Source of the DNA: CAKRHR01 sp964423195
GTDB taxonomy: Bacteria; Bacillota; Clostridia; Lachnospirales; Lachnospiraceae
NCBI GenBank assembly: GCA_964423195.1
Contig: CAYRDY010000036.1
Location: 1 to 20,246, forward strand
Direction of reading: 5' to 3'
DNA length: 20,246 bases
Made by a program: the position numbers and the translations under genes. The notes beneath the pieces are model-generated. The model was not told the DNA's origin and searched no databases. It worked only from the letters and a program-made list of their open reading frames with translations. Positions 6,477-15,082 of this stretch are shown piece by piece; the stretch's first letter is position 1, and each line of letters starts with the position of its first letter.

Positions 6477-8933
6477 CTACTCAAACACGATATTCTTCAG
6501 GGCAATGCACAATGTGCGCGTATCATCACTGCCGTATTCCTCAGGGCTCCACAATTCACACTTCATCGACAGCAAATTGGTGCCCTGTTTTAGCACCGAC
6601 GCCGGCACATCGATCTGAAAATTCTGAAAATTCGTCGCATCATTTAAAACAAGTTCACCGATATCCCAGCCATTCATAGAAATTTCTATCTGATATGCTT
6701 TTTTGTCCAAAAGTTCCAGCGGCACAGCCATGCCCTGAGTGATGGTCATCCGGTAATCTCTCTTATCCAGATGGCATTCGACAGAGACATCCTCTCGATT
6801 GATCCAGGCAAATTCACCCTCACTCGGCGCAATACCCAGGCAGTTTATTTCCCTGTCTGTGTCTGTAAAATCATAGAATGTCGTTTCTCTTGTCAACCGG
6901 CTGCACACCACCGTCTGCGCCTCGATGTGCGGCATGACCGGAAACGGAAAATATTCCGAGGTGTGTTCAAGATCATCCTCCGAGAGCATATAGCTGTCCC
7001 TGTAGACGACATCCATCTGCGGCAGCAGATTTGCGGTATCTATGCAGTAGACTTCCCCACCGGTCGCCCCGGAGAGCATCTCCAGCTGGCTGTCTATATC
7101 GTCAAACACCGGATAGACTCTGGCGCCGGTCATCGCCTTGACCGGAAGAAAACAGTACTTCATCAGCGCGTCCGATACTATGACGGAATCATTCTCATGA
7201 ATCGTCTCCCGCAGATCTTCCAGTATGTCCCAGGTGATTCTGGTGTCATCCTGATATTGCAGAAAATAACGGTTTGGGGGCATGACAAGCATTATCCCCG
7301 CCAGTCCTGCGGCGATTCCCCATCCGGCGCGGATCTGATTTAGTAGAATGCCGCTAAACAGCAACGTGATGACGAGATATGGCGCCAGATACCGCCCATA
7401 ATAATAGTAGTAGGCGACGTCTTTTCGAAATAGTGTACAGTACACCATGACACAGTAGACAAACAGTACCGCACAGCACAGGTAAGCCCTGTTTTTTACG
7501 GCGAACTGCGGTTTTATGAGCCAAAGCACCCCCGCCAACAGCGGCACCGTCAGTCCGAGGCACGCGCCGATGCCGGTGATGCTCAGATGCTTAAAACTCC
7601 CGATGTTTCCCTGATACACTTCCCTCCGACTGACCATGATGCCCAGCTGAACGGCACAGAACAGGATGATCAGGATCCTGACCGCCCAGAGGAAACCTCT
7701 CTTTTGAAGCAGCTCTATGTTGAGTCTTCTGAATCGGCTCTTTTCCGGCAGATATTTTTTCATCAGATACATCAACAGTGTGCCCGCGTAAAAGATCAGA
7801 CTCATTGCCACAAAAACCCAAATGACATGATCCTGGTCTATAAATGGCAGCAACTGATAGATCGGCGTGAAATTATAGATATAAGCGTAGGTTCCGGCTA
7901 TGTTGACCACCATAAAGATAGCCGCCAGAAATGCCGTGATCGATATCGCCGCCGCCGTCAGATAGTTTGTGTCATCTTCGATCCAGCAGCACAGCCAGTA
8001 GATCAGCACGATCACCGGAATCATGGTATAGATGGTCAGGTGCAAAAAACAGAAGGCGACTGCCGGTACGCACGACAGAAAAATATATTCCCGTCCGCCG
8101 CGCACCATACAGAAGACAAAAGCCGCGATGATGGATGCCAGCACGATTTCTGTCAGCGCTGATTTTGATACCCACAAAATCAGCGGAGAGAACGCCAGCA
8201 GTACGGTCAGCAGATACTTTAACGGCCGTCGGATATTCAGCGCCTCCATCGCCATATAGGCATAGATGATCAGCGCGAAATAAAATACTGTCTGTATATC
8301 CGACATATGCCGGATACCGGCGATGCGTCCCGGAATGGCCAGCAGCGCCGCGAATGTCGGGATTCCGTGAAAGATACCCGACACATCGCTGAGTTCCGCT
8401 TCCTCCGAGGCAAATGGCAGTTCGGGATCATAATTATAAAATCCGACCAGCTCATTTTCCATCTTTTCTCTGTATGTATCACGCCAGTCATCCGACGGCA
8501 AATCCGCGTATTCCTCAAAATCCTGCTGAAGTTTTGTCTTCCCGTAAACCAGGTTGATGGCCTGCGTCTGATACACGCCCTCATCCTGTCCGGTGCCGTA
8601 GAATTCATATTTTTTCCCGATAAAAGGAATTGAAATCAACAGGATCAGCAGCAGAAAAATGTACGGCCTGATATTAAAATCCACCGCGATATCTCTTCGC
8701 CTGCGCAGCAGACAGAGACACAATACAGCGTAGATAAGCAGGGTCAGCCCCAGCCCCGCTTCCAGAGAAAATCTGTCCGCCCAGAACAGGAGACCGCTGA
8801 TGATGATATATGTCCACAAAAAAACGGTGACGCCCATGGTCATCAGCGGAACAATATTTACTTTTCTGACAAACAGCGCGATCACAGCCGTCGCCGCCGC
8901 TATTCCGGCCGCCAGCAACAGTAAAACAACCAT
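6477..8933 (-). CDS. Large polytopic membrane protein, GT-C glycosyltransferase-like, with extracytoplasmic tail
   Basis: 818 aa. Residues 1 to about 552 hold roughly twelve hydrophobic helices. The first large outer loop begins with FYGTGQDEGVYQTQ, where D117/E118 match the acidic motif of GT-C enzymes that use polyprenyl-phosphate sugars outside the membrane. KDVAYYYYYGRYLAPYL near 504-520 recalls the late loop of such enzymes. Residues about 555-818 are soluble and should face outward: an alpha/beta part (SVIVSDALMKYCFLP) and a C-terminal beta-rich part near 720-818 (YQIEISMNGWDIGELVL) that looks like a jelly-roll carbohydrate-binding module. A role in decorating the exported glycan is inference; a polymerase or transporter is less likely. 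The start overlaps the upstream GT4 stop by one base. Confidence 0.75.
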   Translation of the reverse strand: MVVLLLLAAGIAAATAVIALFVRKVNIVPLMTMGVTVFLWTYIIISGLLFWADRFSLEAGLGLTLLIYAVLCLCLLRRRRDIAVDFNIRPYIFLLLILLISIPFIGKKYEFYGTGQDEGVYQTQAINLVYGKTKLQQDFEEYADLPSDDWRDTYREKMENELVGFYNYDPELPFASEEAELSDVSGIFHGIPTFAALLAIPGRIAGIRHMSDIQTVFYFALIIYAYMAMEALNIRRPLKYLLTVLLAFSPLILWVSKSALTEIVLASIIAAFVFCMVRGGREYIFLSCVPAVAFCFLHLTIYTMIPVIVLIYWLCCWIEDDTNYLTAAAISITAFLAAIFMVVNIAGTYAYIYNFTPIYQLLPFIDQDHVIWVFVAMSLIFYAGTLLMYLMKKYLPEKSRFRRLNIELLQKRGFLWAVRILIILFCAVQLGIMVSRREVYQGNIGSFKHLSITGIGACLGLTVPLLAGVLWLIKPQFAVKNRAYLCCAVLFVYCVMVYCTLFRKDVAYYYYYGRYLAPYLVITLLFSGILLNQIRAGWGIAAGLAGIMLVMPPNRYFLQYQDDTRITWDILEDLRETIHENDSVIVSDALMKYCFLPVKAMTGARVYPVFDDIDSQLEMLSGATGGEVYCIDTANLLPQMDVVYRDSYMLSEDDLEHTSEYFPFPVMPHIEAQTVVCSRLTRETTFYDFTDTDREINCLGIAPSEGEFAWINREDVSVECHLDKRDYRMTITQGMAVPLELLDKKAYQIEISMNGWDIGELVLNDATNFQNFQIDVPASVLKQGTNLLSMKCELWSPEEYGSDDTRTLCIALKNIVFE

Positions 8934-10123
8934 TATTTTTCTCTGCTCAGCTCCTCAAAAAATGCCCTGTATTTTCCCACCACGGTACCCCAGCTGAAAT
9001 TCTTTTTCACATATGCGCAGCCGTTCTGACCCATCTGATCGGCAATCTCCGGATGTCTGATCAGGTAATTCACCTGCGCCTCAAATTCAAAATAATCACC
9101 GAAATAAAATCCCCCATTGGCATCAACGGCAAAGTGTCTGGTCACGGCGCAGTCCTGATGCACGAGCACCGGCCGCCCGCAAAGCCAGCTCTCCATGATC
9201 ACGTAGGAGAAGCTCTCATGCTTCGATGGCTGACACAGCGCGAGAGCCGCCGCGCAGGCGTCATATTTGTCCTGGGCATCGACATATCCCAGATCAATGA
9301 CCTCATCGCTGATCGCCGACGGTATATCGATGGCGCCGCCGCCGATCAGGACCAGTTTCATATTGCCCTCATTTCGCTTCTTGTATTCCTCAAAATAACG
9401 GATCAGTGTATAGATATTTTTCCCGACATCCTTTCGCCCCGCGTACAGAATAAAGTCATCCATGACGTCATATTTATAGCGGAAGCGCTCGGCGTCATAC
9501 TTCAAATTTGTATTCATCCCCAGGCCCGGCACGATGGTCTTCACATTTGACAGATCATAGACGCGCTCCGCGAGCTCTTTTTCCGGCTCGGCATTAAAGA
9601 TCATGCCCCTCACTTTTGAAAACATGTCCTTGAAAATATCCAGATAGATATAGGCCTCCTCGTGAAAGCACGGGATCAGCACCGCTTTCTCCGGACAGGC
9701 CCTGCAGCCGAAGTAGGTCGTGCCGAACATATACGGGATAAAGACAAAAAAGCTGTATTTCGACTGATGTCTCTTGATATAGGCGTACATCTCCGGGCTG
9801 TTGATCATCTCACGGATAAATATCTCTTCCTCCGCGGCGGTGATCGGCTGGTCATTCATCAGCTTGATGTTTACCGCATTAAAAGCCGCCGCGTCGCGCC
9901 GTCGCACCCTGAAGCGCCGCACCGGCACACCGTTTTCGACGGTCAGGCCCGGCCTGTGAAAATTCTGACTCCAGTCGCTTGTGGATTCTTTGACACAAGT
10001 GGTGAGGATCTCGACCGCCACACCGGCCTTCGCCAGATGCTGTGTCACTTCTCTGAGCGCCATCTCGGCGCCGCCCGGAATATTTTGCCCGTGCCAGGGT
10101 ATCACGAATCCGATCTTATTCAT
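8933..10123 (-). CDS. GT4 glycosyltransferase
   Basis: Family 4 glycosyltransferase, 396 aa from the chosen start. The N-terminus MNKIGFVIPWHGQNIPGGAE holds the glycine-rich acceptor loop of GT4 enzymes. The donor domain starts near 224 with FILYAGRKDVGKNIYTLI, and EX7E is E303/E311 in PSKHESFSYVIMESW, followed by GRPVLVHQDCAVTRHF. The open frame extends upstream to 10192, but residues added there look unlike the family and AAGGGGG lies 9 bases before the ATG at 10123, so I use that. Its stop shares one base with the start of the next gene (TAATG). The sugar specificity is unknown. Confidence 0.87.
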   Translation of the reverse strand: MNKIGFVIPWHGQNIPGGAEMALREVTQHLAKAGVAVEILTTCVKESTSDWSQNFHRPGLTVENGVPVRRFRVRRRDAAAFNAVNIKLMNDQPITAAEEEIFIREMINSPEMYAYIKRHQSKYSFFVFIPYMFGTTYFGCRACPEKAVLIPCFHEEAYIYLDIFKDMFSKVRGMIFNAEPEKELAERVYDLSNVKTIVPGLGMNTNLKYDAERFRYKYDVMDDFILYAGRKDVGKNIYTLIRYFEEYKKRNEGNMKLVLIGGGAIDIPSAISDEVIDLGYVDAQDKYDACAAALALCQPSKHESFSYVIMESWLCGRPVLVHQDCAVTRHFAVDANGGFYFGDYFEFEAQVNYLIRHPEIADQMGQNGCAYVKKNFSWGTVVGKYRAFFEELSREK

Positions 10124-11195
10124 GGCCGCCATCCCCCTTGATAATTCTTTGCATGAATTCGAGAAAACGGGCGTTGATCCTGTCATGCGCAAAATCTTTC
10201 AGCCGCTTCCGCTGTCCCTCAACCATCTGCCCGCGCAGGCGCTCATCCCTGACGACCTGATCGATCGCATCAGCTACGAATTCCGGGTCCTTTTTCGGCA
10301 GCAAAATGCCGCTGCCCCCAAGCGTTTCCCCGACAGCCGTGCTGTCATAGGCGATCACAGGCACATCAAACATCATGGACTCCACCAGAGGAACGCAAAA
10401 GCCCTCGTGTTCGCTCAGACACAGAAAGACATCCGCCACGCTGTAATAGGCGAGGATATCCGCAAATTTCACCTGTCCCGTAAAGATGACATCGTCGACA
10501 TCCAATATCCTGACATATTTCAGCAGGCGCTCGTAATATTCCGGAAAGAAATCGTATCTCCCGACCAGGAGCAGCCGCGATCTGTGATTGATGTATTTTT
10601 TATAATAGCAAAATGCCGCAATCAGATCCTCATGTTTTTTATTTGGCGCTATTCTGCCCGTAAAGAGGATATTGGTATAGCCGTCATTGTATTTTTCTAT
10701 GACTTTTGCGTTTGGCGTCTTTTTGTAATCGTCAAAATCGATCAGGATCGGCAGCACCTCCACCGGACACTGATATCCCATCTGCAGGAGCTCCTGTCTA
10801 TTATATTCGGAATCCGCCATGCAAAAAGACACTTTCTTCCTCAGGTATTGCATCGCCCGCCGGCCGCTGTCGCATACTTTCGCGGAATTTTTATCGTATT
10901 CCTCAAAAAAATATCCCGGCGTGATGTTGTGATAGATCATGGCCAGCTTCACGCCGTAAGTCGATATCCTGTAATTCATATCATTTCCGGTGGACATATG
11001 ATAGATCAATATATCATCTTTCCGAGGCCTGTACTTATTTTCCGGTTTGGCCAGTTTCTTGTATCGATCATCGAAAGCCCACGCATAGATCTCCGTGTCG
11101 TATCCATTCTCCTGGAGCACATGATAGAGTGCCAGGGTGTCATTGCCGATCGCGTCGCCGAAAGCAAATACCGGAAGCATCTGTATAATTCTCAT
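10116..11195 (-). CDS. GT4 glycosyltransferase
   Basis: Family 4, GT-B fold glycosyltransferase, 359 aa. The N-terminal domain has FAFGDAIGNDTLAL near 10-23 and MIYHNITPGYFFEEY near 86-100. The donor domain begins near 173 with TNILFTGRIAPNKKHEDLI, a nucleotide-sugar-binding signature, and carries the EX7E motif with E264 and E272 in SEHEGFCVPLVESM, then FDVPVIAYDSTAVGETLGG. The IAPNKKHEDLI form is common in mannosyl- and rhamnosyltransferase-like GT4 enzymes, but the sugar is not certain. The start overlaps the upstream coiled-coil gene by ATGA and the end overlaps the next GT4 gene by 8 bases, so the three are probably translated in a coupled way. Confidence 0.87.
   Translation of the reverse strand: MRIIQMLPVFAFGDAIGNDTLALYHVLQENGYDTEIYAWAFDDRYKKLAKPENKYRPRKDDILIYHMSTGNDMNYRISTYGVKLAMIYHNITPGYFFEEYDKNSAKVCDSGRRAMQYLRKKVSFCMADSEYNRQELLQMGYQCPVEVLPILIDFDDYKKTPNAKVIEKYNDGYTNILFTGRIAPNKKHEDLIAAFCYYKKYINHRSRLLLVGRYDFFPEYYERLLKYVRILDVDDVIFTGQVKFADILAYYSVADVFLCLSEHEGFCVPLVESMMFDVPVIAYDSTAVGETLGGSGILLPKKDPEFVADAIDQVVRDERLRGQMVEGQRKRLKDFAHDRINARFLEFMQRIIKGDGGHE
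10133..10139 (-). promoter_or_regulatory. Ribosome binding site choosing a GT4 start
   Basis: AAGGGGG on the minus strand sits 9 bases before the ATG at 10123. An in-frame ATG at 10132 directly abuts this site and is therefore unlikely. The site lies inside the last codons of the upstream GT4 gene. Confidence 0.6.
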
Positions 11196-11722
11196 TTTTT
11201 CCCCTTTCCTGCCGCGTCTTTGCGCGTCATCATGACAGATTCGGAAGGGTTTTTATTCTGCTTTTTTTCCAAGTCCTCTAATCTTTGTGACATTTTTTTA
11301 ATGGCAAGTTCCTGTTTCTTAATTCGCTGATTTAATACTTCTTTGATATACGTGTTTTGCTCCAGCGTATAAGCTTCCAGCTGCATCAGTGTCTGCACAG
11401 TCCTGGCATTAAACGTATTCTGCTGATCGCGGAGCGGCAAAATAAGGAAAGCAACCACTCTCCTGATCGCTCTTTTGATAAAGGATTTGAGCCCGCCCTT
11501 CGGTATCATCTGATAATAAGGGATATTGTGCGCCTGATTGGCATACGTCAAGTATCTCCGCAATATTCTAGGGCTGTATTTGCCGTCTGGCTTGAAATCG
11601 TCCGCATCGTTACTCATGACTTCATCCATTCGGGGAACCCTCGGCTTTTCGCCGCGCGCCGCGATGTCCTGGCGTATTTCTTTCATGATGGTTTCCACAT
11701 TGATATTTTTTGTCTGTTCCAT
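11192..11722 (-). CDS. Small coiled-coil protein of unknown function in glycan export locus
   Basis: I cannot assign a function. 176 aa, no signal peptide. An N-terminal helix (INVETIMKEIRQDI, 7-20) is followed by a Pro/Asp-rich stretch. A basic amphipathic helix at 76-98 (GLKSFIKRAIRRVVAFLILP) could lie on the membrane. A long heptad-like helix runs about 103-155, ending in a charged, Lys-rich tail. From memory, similar N-terminal and QQNxFN segments occur at the front of methyltransferases and glycosyltransferases in clostridial polysaccharide loci; here no catalytic domain follows. It lies 43 bp after wzt and overlaps the next GT4 gene by ATGA. GGAGG sits 6 bases before the ATG. A scaffold or chain-length role next to the exporter is inference. 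Confidence 0.75.
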   Translation of the reverse strand: MEQTKNINVETIMKEIRQDIAARGEKPRVPRMDEVMSNDADDFKPDGKYSPRILRRYLTYANQAHNIPYYQMIPKGGLKSFIKRAIRRVVAFLILPLRDQQNTFNARTVQTLMQLEAYTLEQNTYIKEVLNQRIKKQELAIKKMSQRLEDLEKKQNKNPSESVMMTRKDAAGKGKK

Positions 11723-11765
11723 ATATGTCCTCCGAATCGTAACAACTCAGCCAAACCTAAACTTG

Positions 11766-12986
11766 TCAAATCTCCCATGTATGATCTATATGCATGACGC
11801 CCACATCACTGACCGCGGAATACATCTTGAAGTGAAAAGCCTCTTTAAAGTAATCCACCGCCGTCTCGTGATCAGATTCTATAGAAATATCTAAGGTATA
11901 CTGCCCCGGAAGCAGATCCAGCTTATCAATCTTCACCCGAACAGTCCCTGATTTCTCAAGATCAAACGGATCAAACTTTTCTATCCTGGTATTTGTCCCG
12001 TAGCAATGCAGTCCGTCGCTCCTGAAAATAGCGATACCGAATATCGCGTCCCTGACCGGCTCATTGACATTATAATCCATCACGATATTGACCTTTTCGC
12101 CTGTGCGGAACGCATTTTTCTCGTGACCCTCATCATCCGTCATGATAACGGACGAGATATGGGCATGGCCATTGCCCCATCTTTTTTTGTTTTCTTCCTG
12201 ACCCGCGGCTTCGCCCTCCGGCGCTTGCTCAGCTGTCACCTGCCGCTTCTGCCCCATAAATTCCACATATTTCGAGTGGACATCTACCGGTATGCCCTCG
12301 GCCCTGATCTTGCCGTCGTGGATCCAGATGGAGCGATCGCAGATCTGCTCGATCTGATTCAAAGAGTGGGACACGATCACGATCGTGGTCCCCTGTGCCT
12401 TGATCTCTCGCAGCTTATTGAAGCATTTCGCCTGAAAATTGATGTCGCCCACCGCCAGGATCTCGTCAATCAAAAGGATGTCCGCGTTGACGTTGATGGC
12501 CACAGAAAAGGCCAGACGCATATACATGCCGGAGGAATAGGTGCGCACCGGATTGTCCAGAAACGGCTCCATTTCTGAAAAATCGATGATATCCTGCAGT
12601 CGCTCATTGATCTCCTTTTTTGTGAGACCGAAGATAGCGGCATTGGTGTAGATGTTTTCGCGGCCGCTCATATCCGGATGGAAACCGGCGCCCAGCTCGA
12701 TGAGGCTGGACACGCGGCCATTCATCTCGATCGTCCCCGAATCCGGATACATGATGCGCGTCAGCAACTTGAGCGTGGTGCTCTTGCCACAGCCGTTGCG
12801 GCCGATCAGGCCGATGGCCTCACCCTTTTTGACGTTGAAACTGATGCCGTTCAACACCCAGCGCTCCTCATAGCGGTTTCGATTTCTGAACAGCAGCCGC
12901 TCCTTGAGCTGGTTGCCCTTGTCCAGATAAACTTTAAACTTTTTAGTGATATCGTGAACCTCGATCGCGTTTTTTTTGTCAGTCAT
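11766..12986 (-). CDS. wzt: ABC-type glycan exporter, ATPase subunit with C-terminal glycan-binding domain (Wzt type)
   Basis: ATPase of the Wzm/Wzt exporter, 406 aa from the chosen ATG. Walker A is GRNGCGKST (62-70), the signature is YSSGM (150-154), Walker B is ILLIDE (170-175), and the switch histidine is H207. After a Glu/Ala-rich hinge near 250-268, residues about 270-406 form a beta-rich tail matching the Wzt C-terminal fold (GEKVNIVMDYNV, DAIFGIAIFRSDGLHCYGTNT, LLPGQYTLDISI). In E. coli O8/O9a that domain binds the modified non-reducing end of the glycan before export. An in-frame GTG 3 bases upstream would overlap the permease stop, but GGAGGAG at 12992-12998 is better spaced for the ATG. 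Plain TagH proteins lack this kind of tail. Confidence 0.92.
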   Translation of the reverse strand: MTDKKNAIEVHDITKKFKVYLDKGNQLKERLLFRNRNRYEERWVLNGISFNVKKGEAIGLIGRNGCGKSTTLKLLTRIMYPDSGTIEMNGRVSSLIELGAGFHPDMSGRENIYTNAAIFGLTKKEINERLQDIIDFSEMEPFLDNPVRTYSSGMYMRLAFSVAINVNADILLIDEILAVGDINFQAKCFNKLREIKAQGTTIVIVSHSLNQIEQICDRSIWIHDGKIRAEGIPVDVHSKYVEFMGQKRQVTAEQAPEGEAAGQEENKKRWGNGHAHISSVIMTDDEGHEKNAFRTGEKVNIVMDYNVNEPVRDAIFGIAIFRSDGLHCYGTNTRIEKFDPFDLEKSGTVRVKIDKLDLLPGQYTLDISIESDHETAVDYFKEAFHFKMYSAVSDVGVMHIDHTWEI

Positions 12987-13765
12987 CACAGCTCCTCCGC
13001 AAATCCTCTCTGCAGCCTGTTGAAGGAGATGCTCCCGATCACCAGCACGATGAAGCCCAGCACCAGCCCCTGGACCAGCGTTGACAGATGCGGAATCTGC
13101 TTGTAGTACAGGACGTCTCTGTACGCGTTGATGACCGGCGTCATCGGATTCAGGTTAAAGATCGGCCTCAGGGTCTCTGGCACCATGTCCATGGAATAGA
13201 CGACAGGCGTAAAATACATCCATGCCATGGTCACGATACCCAGGATATATTCCAGATCACGGAAATAAACGGTCAGCGCGGACGCCAGCATGGCACATCC
13301 CAGCGCCATCACAAATTCGACGGCCATGATCGCAGGCAGATACAAAATCGCCCGCAGGTTAAAACCGGTGCCGGATACAAAGATCACGGCGAACACCACG
13401 ATAAAACAGAACAGCATATTGACAAAGCCGCTGAGTACATAGGAAATCGGCATGACTTCCCTCGGAAAATAGATTTTTTTGACCATGTCCTTCTGATTGA
13501 TGATGCAGGCCGAACCACCGGTGATGGAACCGCTGAAAAAAAGCCACGGCACAAGGCCGATAAATAGATATAAATAAAACTTTTCGATGCCGGTTCGCAT
13601 AATCACCGAAAAGACGAGGGTATAGACGAGCAGCTGCAGCAGTGGATTGATAAACGTCCACAAAAATCCGAGTACCGAGCCCTTGTACCGCCCTCTAAGT
13701 TCTTTTCTGACCAGACTGAAAATCATCTGCCGGTAATCATACAATTCTCTGAAATGCTTGATCAT
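12986..13765 (-). CDS. wzm: ABC-type glycan exporter, permease subunit (Wzm/TagG type)
   Basis: Membrane subunit of an ABC-2 exporter that moves undecaprenyl-linked glycan to the outer face of the membrane. 259 aa, the normal length for Wzm/TagG/RfbA proteins. It begins with a basic amphipathic stretch (HFRELYDYRQMIFSLVRKEL) followed by RYKGSVLGFLWTFINPLLQLLVY, the family hallmark, and has about six hydrophobic segments ending near 250. AAGGAG sits 4 bases before the ATG. Its last codons overlap the start region of the ATPase gene, as usual for the pair. Teichoic acid export (TagG) is the alternative, but the C-terminal domain on the partner ATPase favours a Wzm/Wzt-type polysaccharide. Confidence 0.93.
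   Translation of the reverse strand: MIKHFRELYDYRQMIFSLVRKELRGRYKGSVLGFLWTFINPLLQLLVYTLVFSVIMRTGIEKFYLYLFIGLVPWLFFSGSITGGSACIINQKDMVKKIYFPREVMPISYVLSGFVNMLFCFIVVFAVIFVSGTGFNLRAILYLPAIMAVEFVMALGCAMLASALTVYFRDLEYILGIVTMAWMYFTPVVYSMDMVPETLRPIFNLNPMTPVINAYRDVLYYKQIPHLSTLVQGLVLGFIVLVIGSISFNRLQRGFAEEL
12992..12998 (-). promoter_or_regulatory. Ribosome binding site choosing the wzt start
   Basis: On the minus strand GGAGGAG lies 5 bases before the ATG at 12986 and only 2 bases before the in-frame GTG at 12989, so ATG is favoured. The resulting TGATG arrangement with the permease stop suggests coupled translation. Confidence 0.6.
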
Positions 13766-13806
13766 ATAACTCCTTCAGCAGCCGCGTCCCGCTGTCACTC
13801 CCGCTG

Positions 13807-15075
13807 TCAGCCGCCTTCGTATATCTCCGCCACGCGATTTTCGATGCGCGCGACGGCATTTTTCATGCTCAGCCTGTCGCGCACGGATGCCTTGGCAGCC
13901 GCAGCCAGTTTATCATAAAAGGCCTGATCCTCATACAGCCGCCGCATGTAGCCAGCCGCGGTATGTATATTGGGATCCGCCCAGACAGTGCCCGCCCGAT
14001 ACGGCGGACAGTCCTCCCTGAGTTCCACAAAATCATAATCGACCATGCAGGCCGTCTCGCTGTCCATAAACTCCGTGTTCGACGACCAGTCGGTGGCAAT
14101 CACCGGCGTGCCGTTCAGCATCGCCTCCGCCATCACCAGCCCGAAGCCCTCGCCGCGGTGAAGAGAGACAAACACATCGACGACTTTGATCAGACTGTTG
14201 ACCTTGATCTTGCTCATCGTCTCCGTGATGTAATAGACATTGTCGCAGCCCTCCATCATCTGACGGAGCAGCCGCATGTCCTCCTCGCGGGCATTGTTCA
14301 CCTTCAGCACGAGGCCGACATGCCTGTCATCCGGCCTAAAGGCCTCCCTAAAGGCGCGGATAACACCCATCGGATTTTTCCGCTCCCTGGTGCTGTTGGA
14401 ATCGTACATCGCCAAAAACAGGAATCGATCTTCGGGAAGCCCGAAATAACTTCTTGAATATTTATCCCGCGTGGGCGCTTTGACGCAGTACGGAATCGTG
14501 CGCACCGGCAGATCCGTCACCCTGCGCAAATTTTTGCTGATAAACTCCGACGGCGTCCATATCTCGTCGAGCATCGGAAAATACCGCTTCCAGCTCTCAG
14601 GGATCGTCTCGATCTCCCACAGCCAGAAAGCGATGTTGTACCGACCCTCCCAAGTCTTGGGATCAAGTCGCGTATACAGAAGCCGCATCTCATCCGGATT
14701 GATGTGGATGATGTTGATATTGTATTTCAAATCCTGCGTGATTTTCTTATCGTAAGAATGGTCTTCCGTCCGCAGGAGCTCGCTTTTTAAGTTAAAGTCA
14801 TACAGTGACATCGGATATTTTGTGTGCTCGATCATCGAGGCCAGCAGCCGGCAGCTCTGCCCAAGTCCCATCTCCGCCCGCACCAGGCCGATCAGGTTGA
14901 TCCCGTCGGGATATTTTTGCCGATCAAACGGCGCCCTGCCATTTTCCAGAATACGTTTCAGCTGATCATCCAAAATCCGGCCCTTGATATCGCTTAAGAA
15001 TTCCTGGGGAAATATTTTTTTTAGCACCGGCTTGATTTTTTCAGACCCGTTTAAAATGACCTGCCGCACATGCAT
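13807..15075 (-). CDS. GT4 glycosyltransferase
   Basis: Retaining, GT-B fold family 4 glycosyltransferase, 422 aa. The N-terminal half has GINLIGLVRAEMGLGQSCR near 58-76 and IAFWLWEIETIPESW near 148-162, the latter recalling O-antigen and S-layer glycan transferases of ABC-exporter loci. The C-terminal half has LFLAMYDSNSTRERKNP (donor domain start) and the EX7E motif with E309 and E317 in HRGEGFGLVMAEAML, then GTPVIATDWSSNTEF. The first 55 residues form a basic, hydrophobic-helix-like extension that could aid membrane contact. A weak GGAG lies about 12 bases before the ATG, inside the end of the upstream gene. The gene directly precedes the exporter genes (41-bp gap). The linkage and sugar are unknown. 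Confidence 0.87.
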   Translation of the reverse strand: MHVRQVILNGSEKIKPVLKKIFPQEFLSDIKGRILDDQLKRILENGRAPFDRQKYPDGINLIGLVRAEMGLGQSCRLLASMIEHTKYPMSLYDFNLKSELLRTEDHSYDKKITQDLKYNINIIHINPDEMRLLYTRLDPKTWEGRYNIAFWLWEIETIPESWKRYFPMLDEIWTPSEFISKNLRRVTDLPVRTIPYCVKAPTRDKYSRSYFGLPEDRFLFLAMYDSNSTRERKNPMGVIRAFREAFRPDDRHVGLVLKVNNAREEDMRLLRQMMEGCDNVYYITETMSKIKVNSLIKVVDVFVSLHRGEGFGLVMAEAMLNGTPVIATDWSSNTEFMDSETACMVDYDFVELREDCPPYRAGTVWADPNIHTAAGYMRRLYEDQAFYDKLAAAAKASVRDRLSMKNAVARIENRVAEIYEGG

Positions 15076-15082
15076 CCGTATC

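Noticed and set aside
6467..6478. Hairpin-like AGACG-AG-CGTCT at the end of the 818-aa gene as a terminator
   Set aside because: The loop would be only two bases, it overlaps the stop codon, and no U-run follows on the minus strand.
9981..11330. 449-codon open frame on the plus strand
   Set aside because: It lies antisense to two GT4 genes with clear EX7E motifs and family-like proteins; its own protein is His/Arg-rich without recognisable domains, as expected of a shadow frame in G+C-rich DNA.
13788..13809. 10-bp direct repeat CCCGCTGTCA at the end of the GT4 gene
   Set aside because: Too short to support more than chance or minor slippage.
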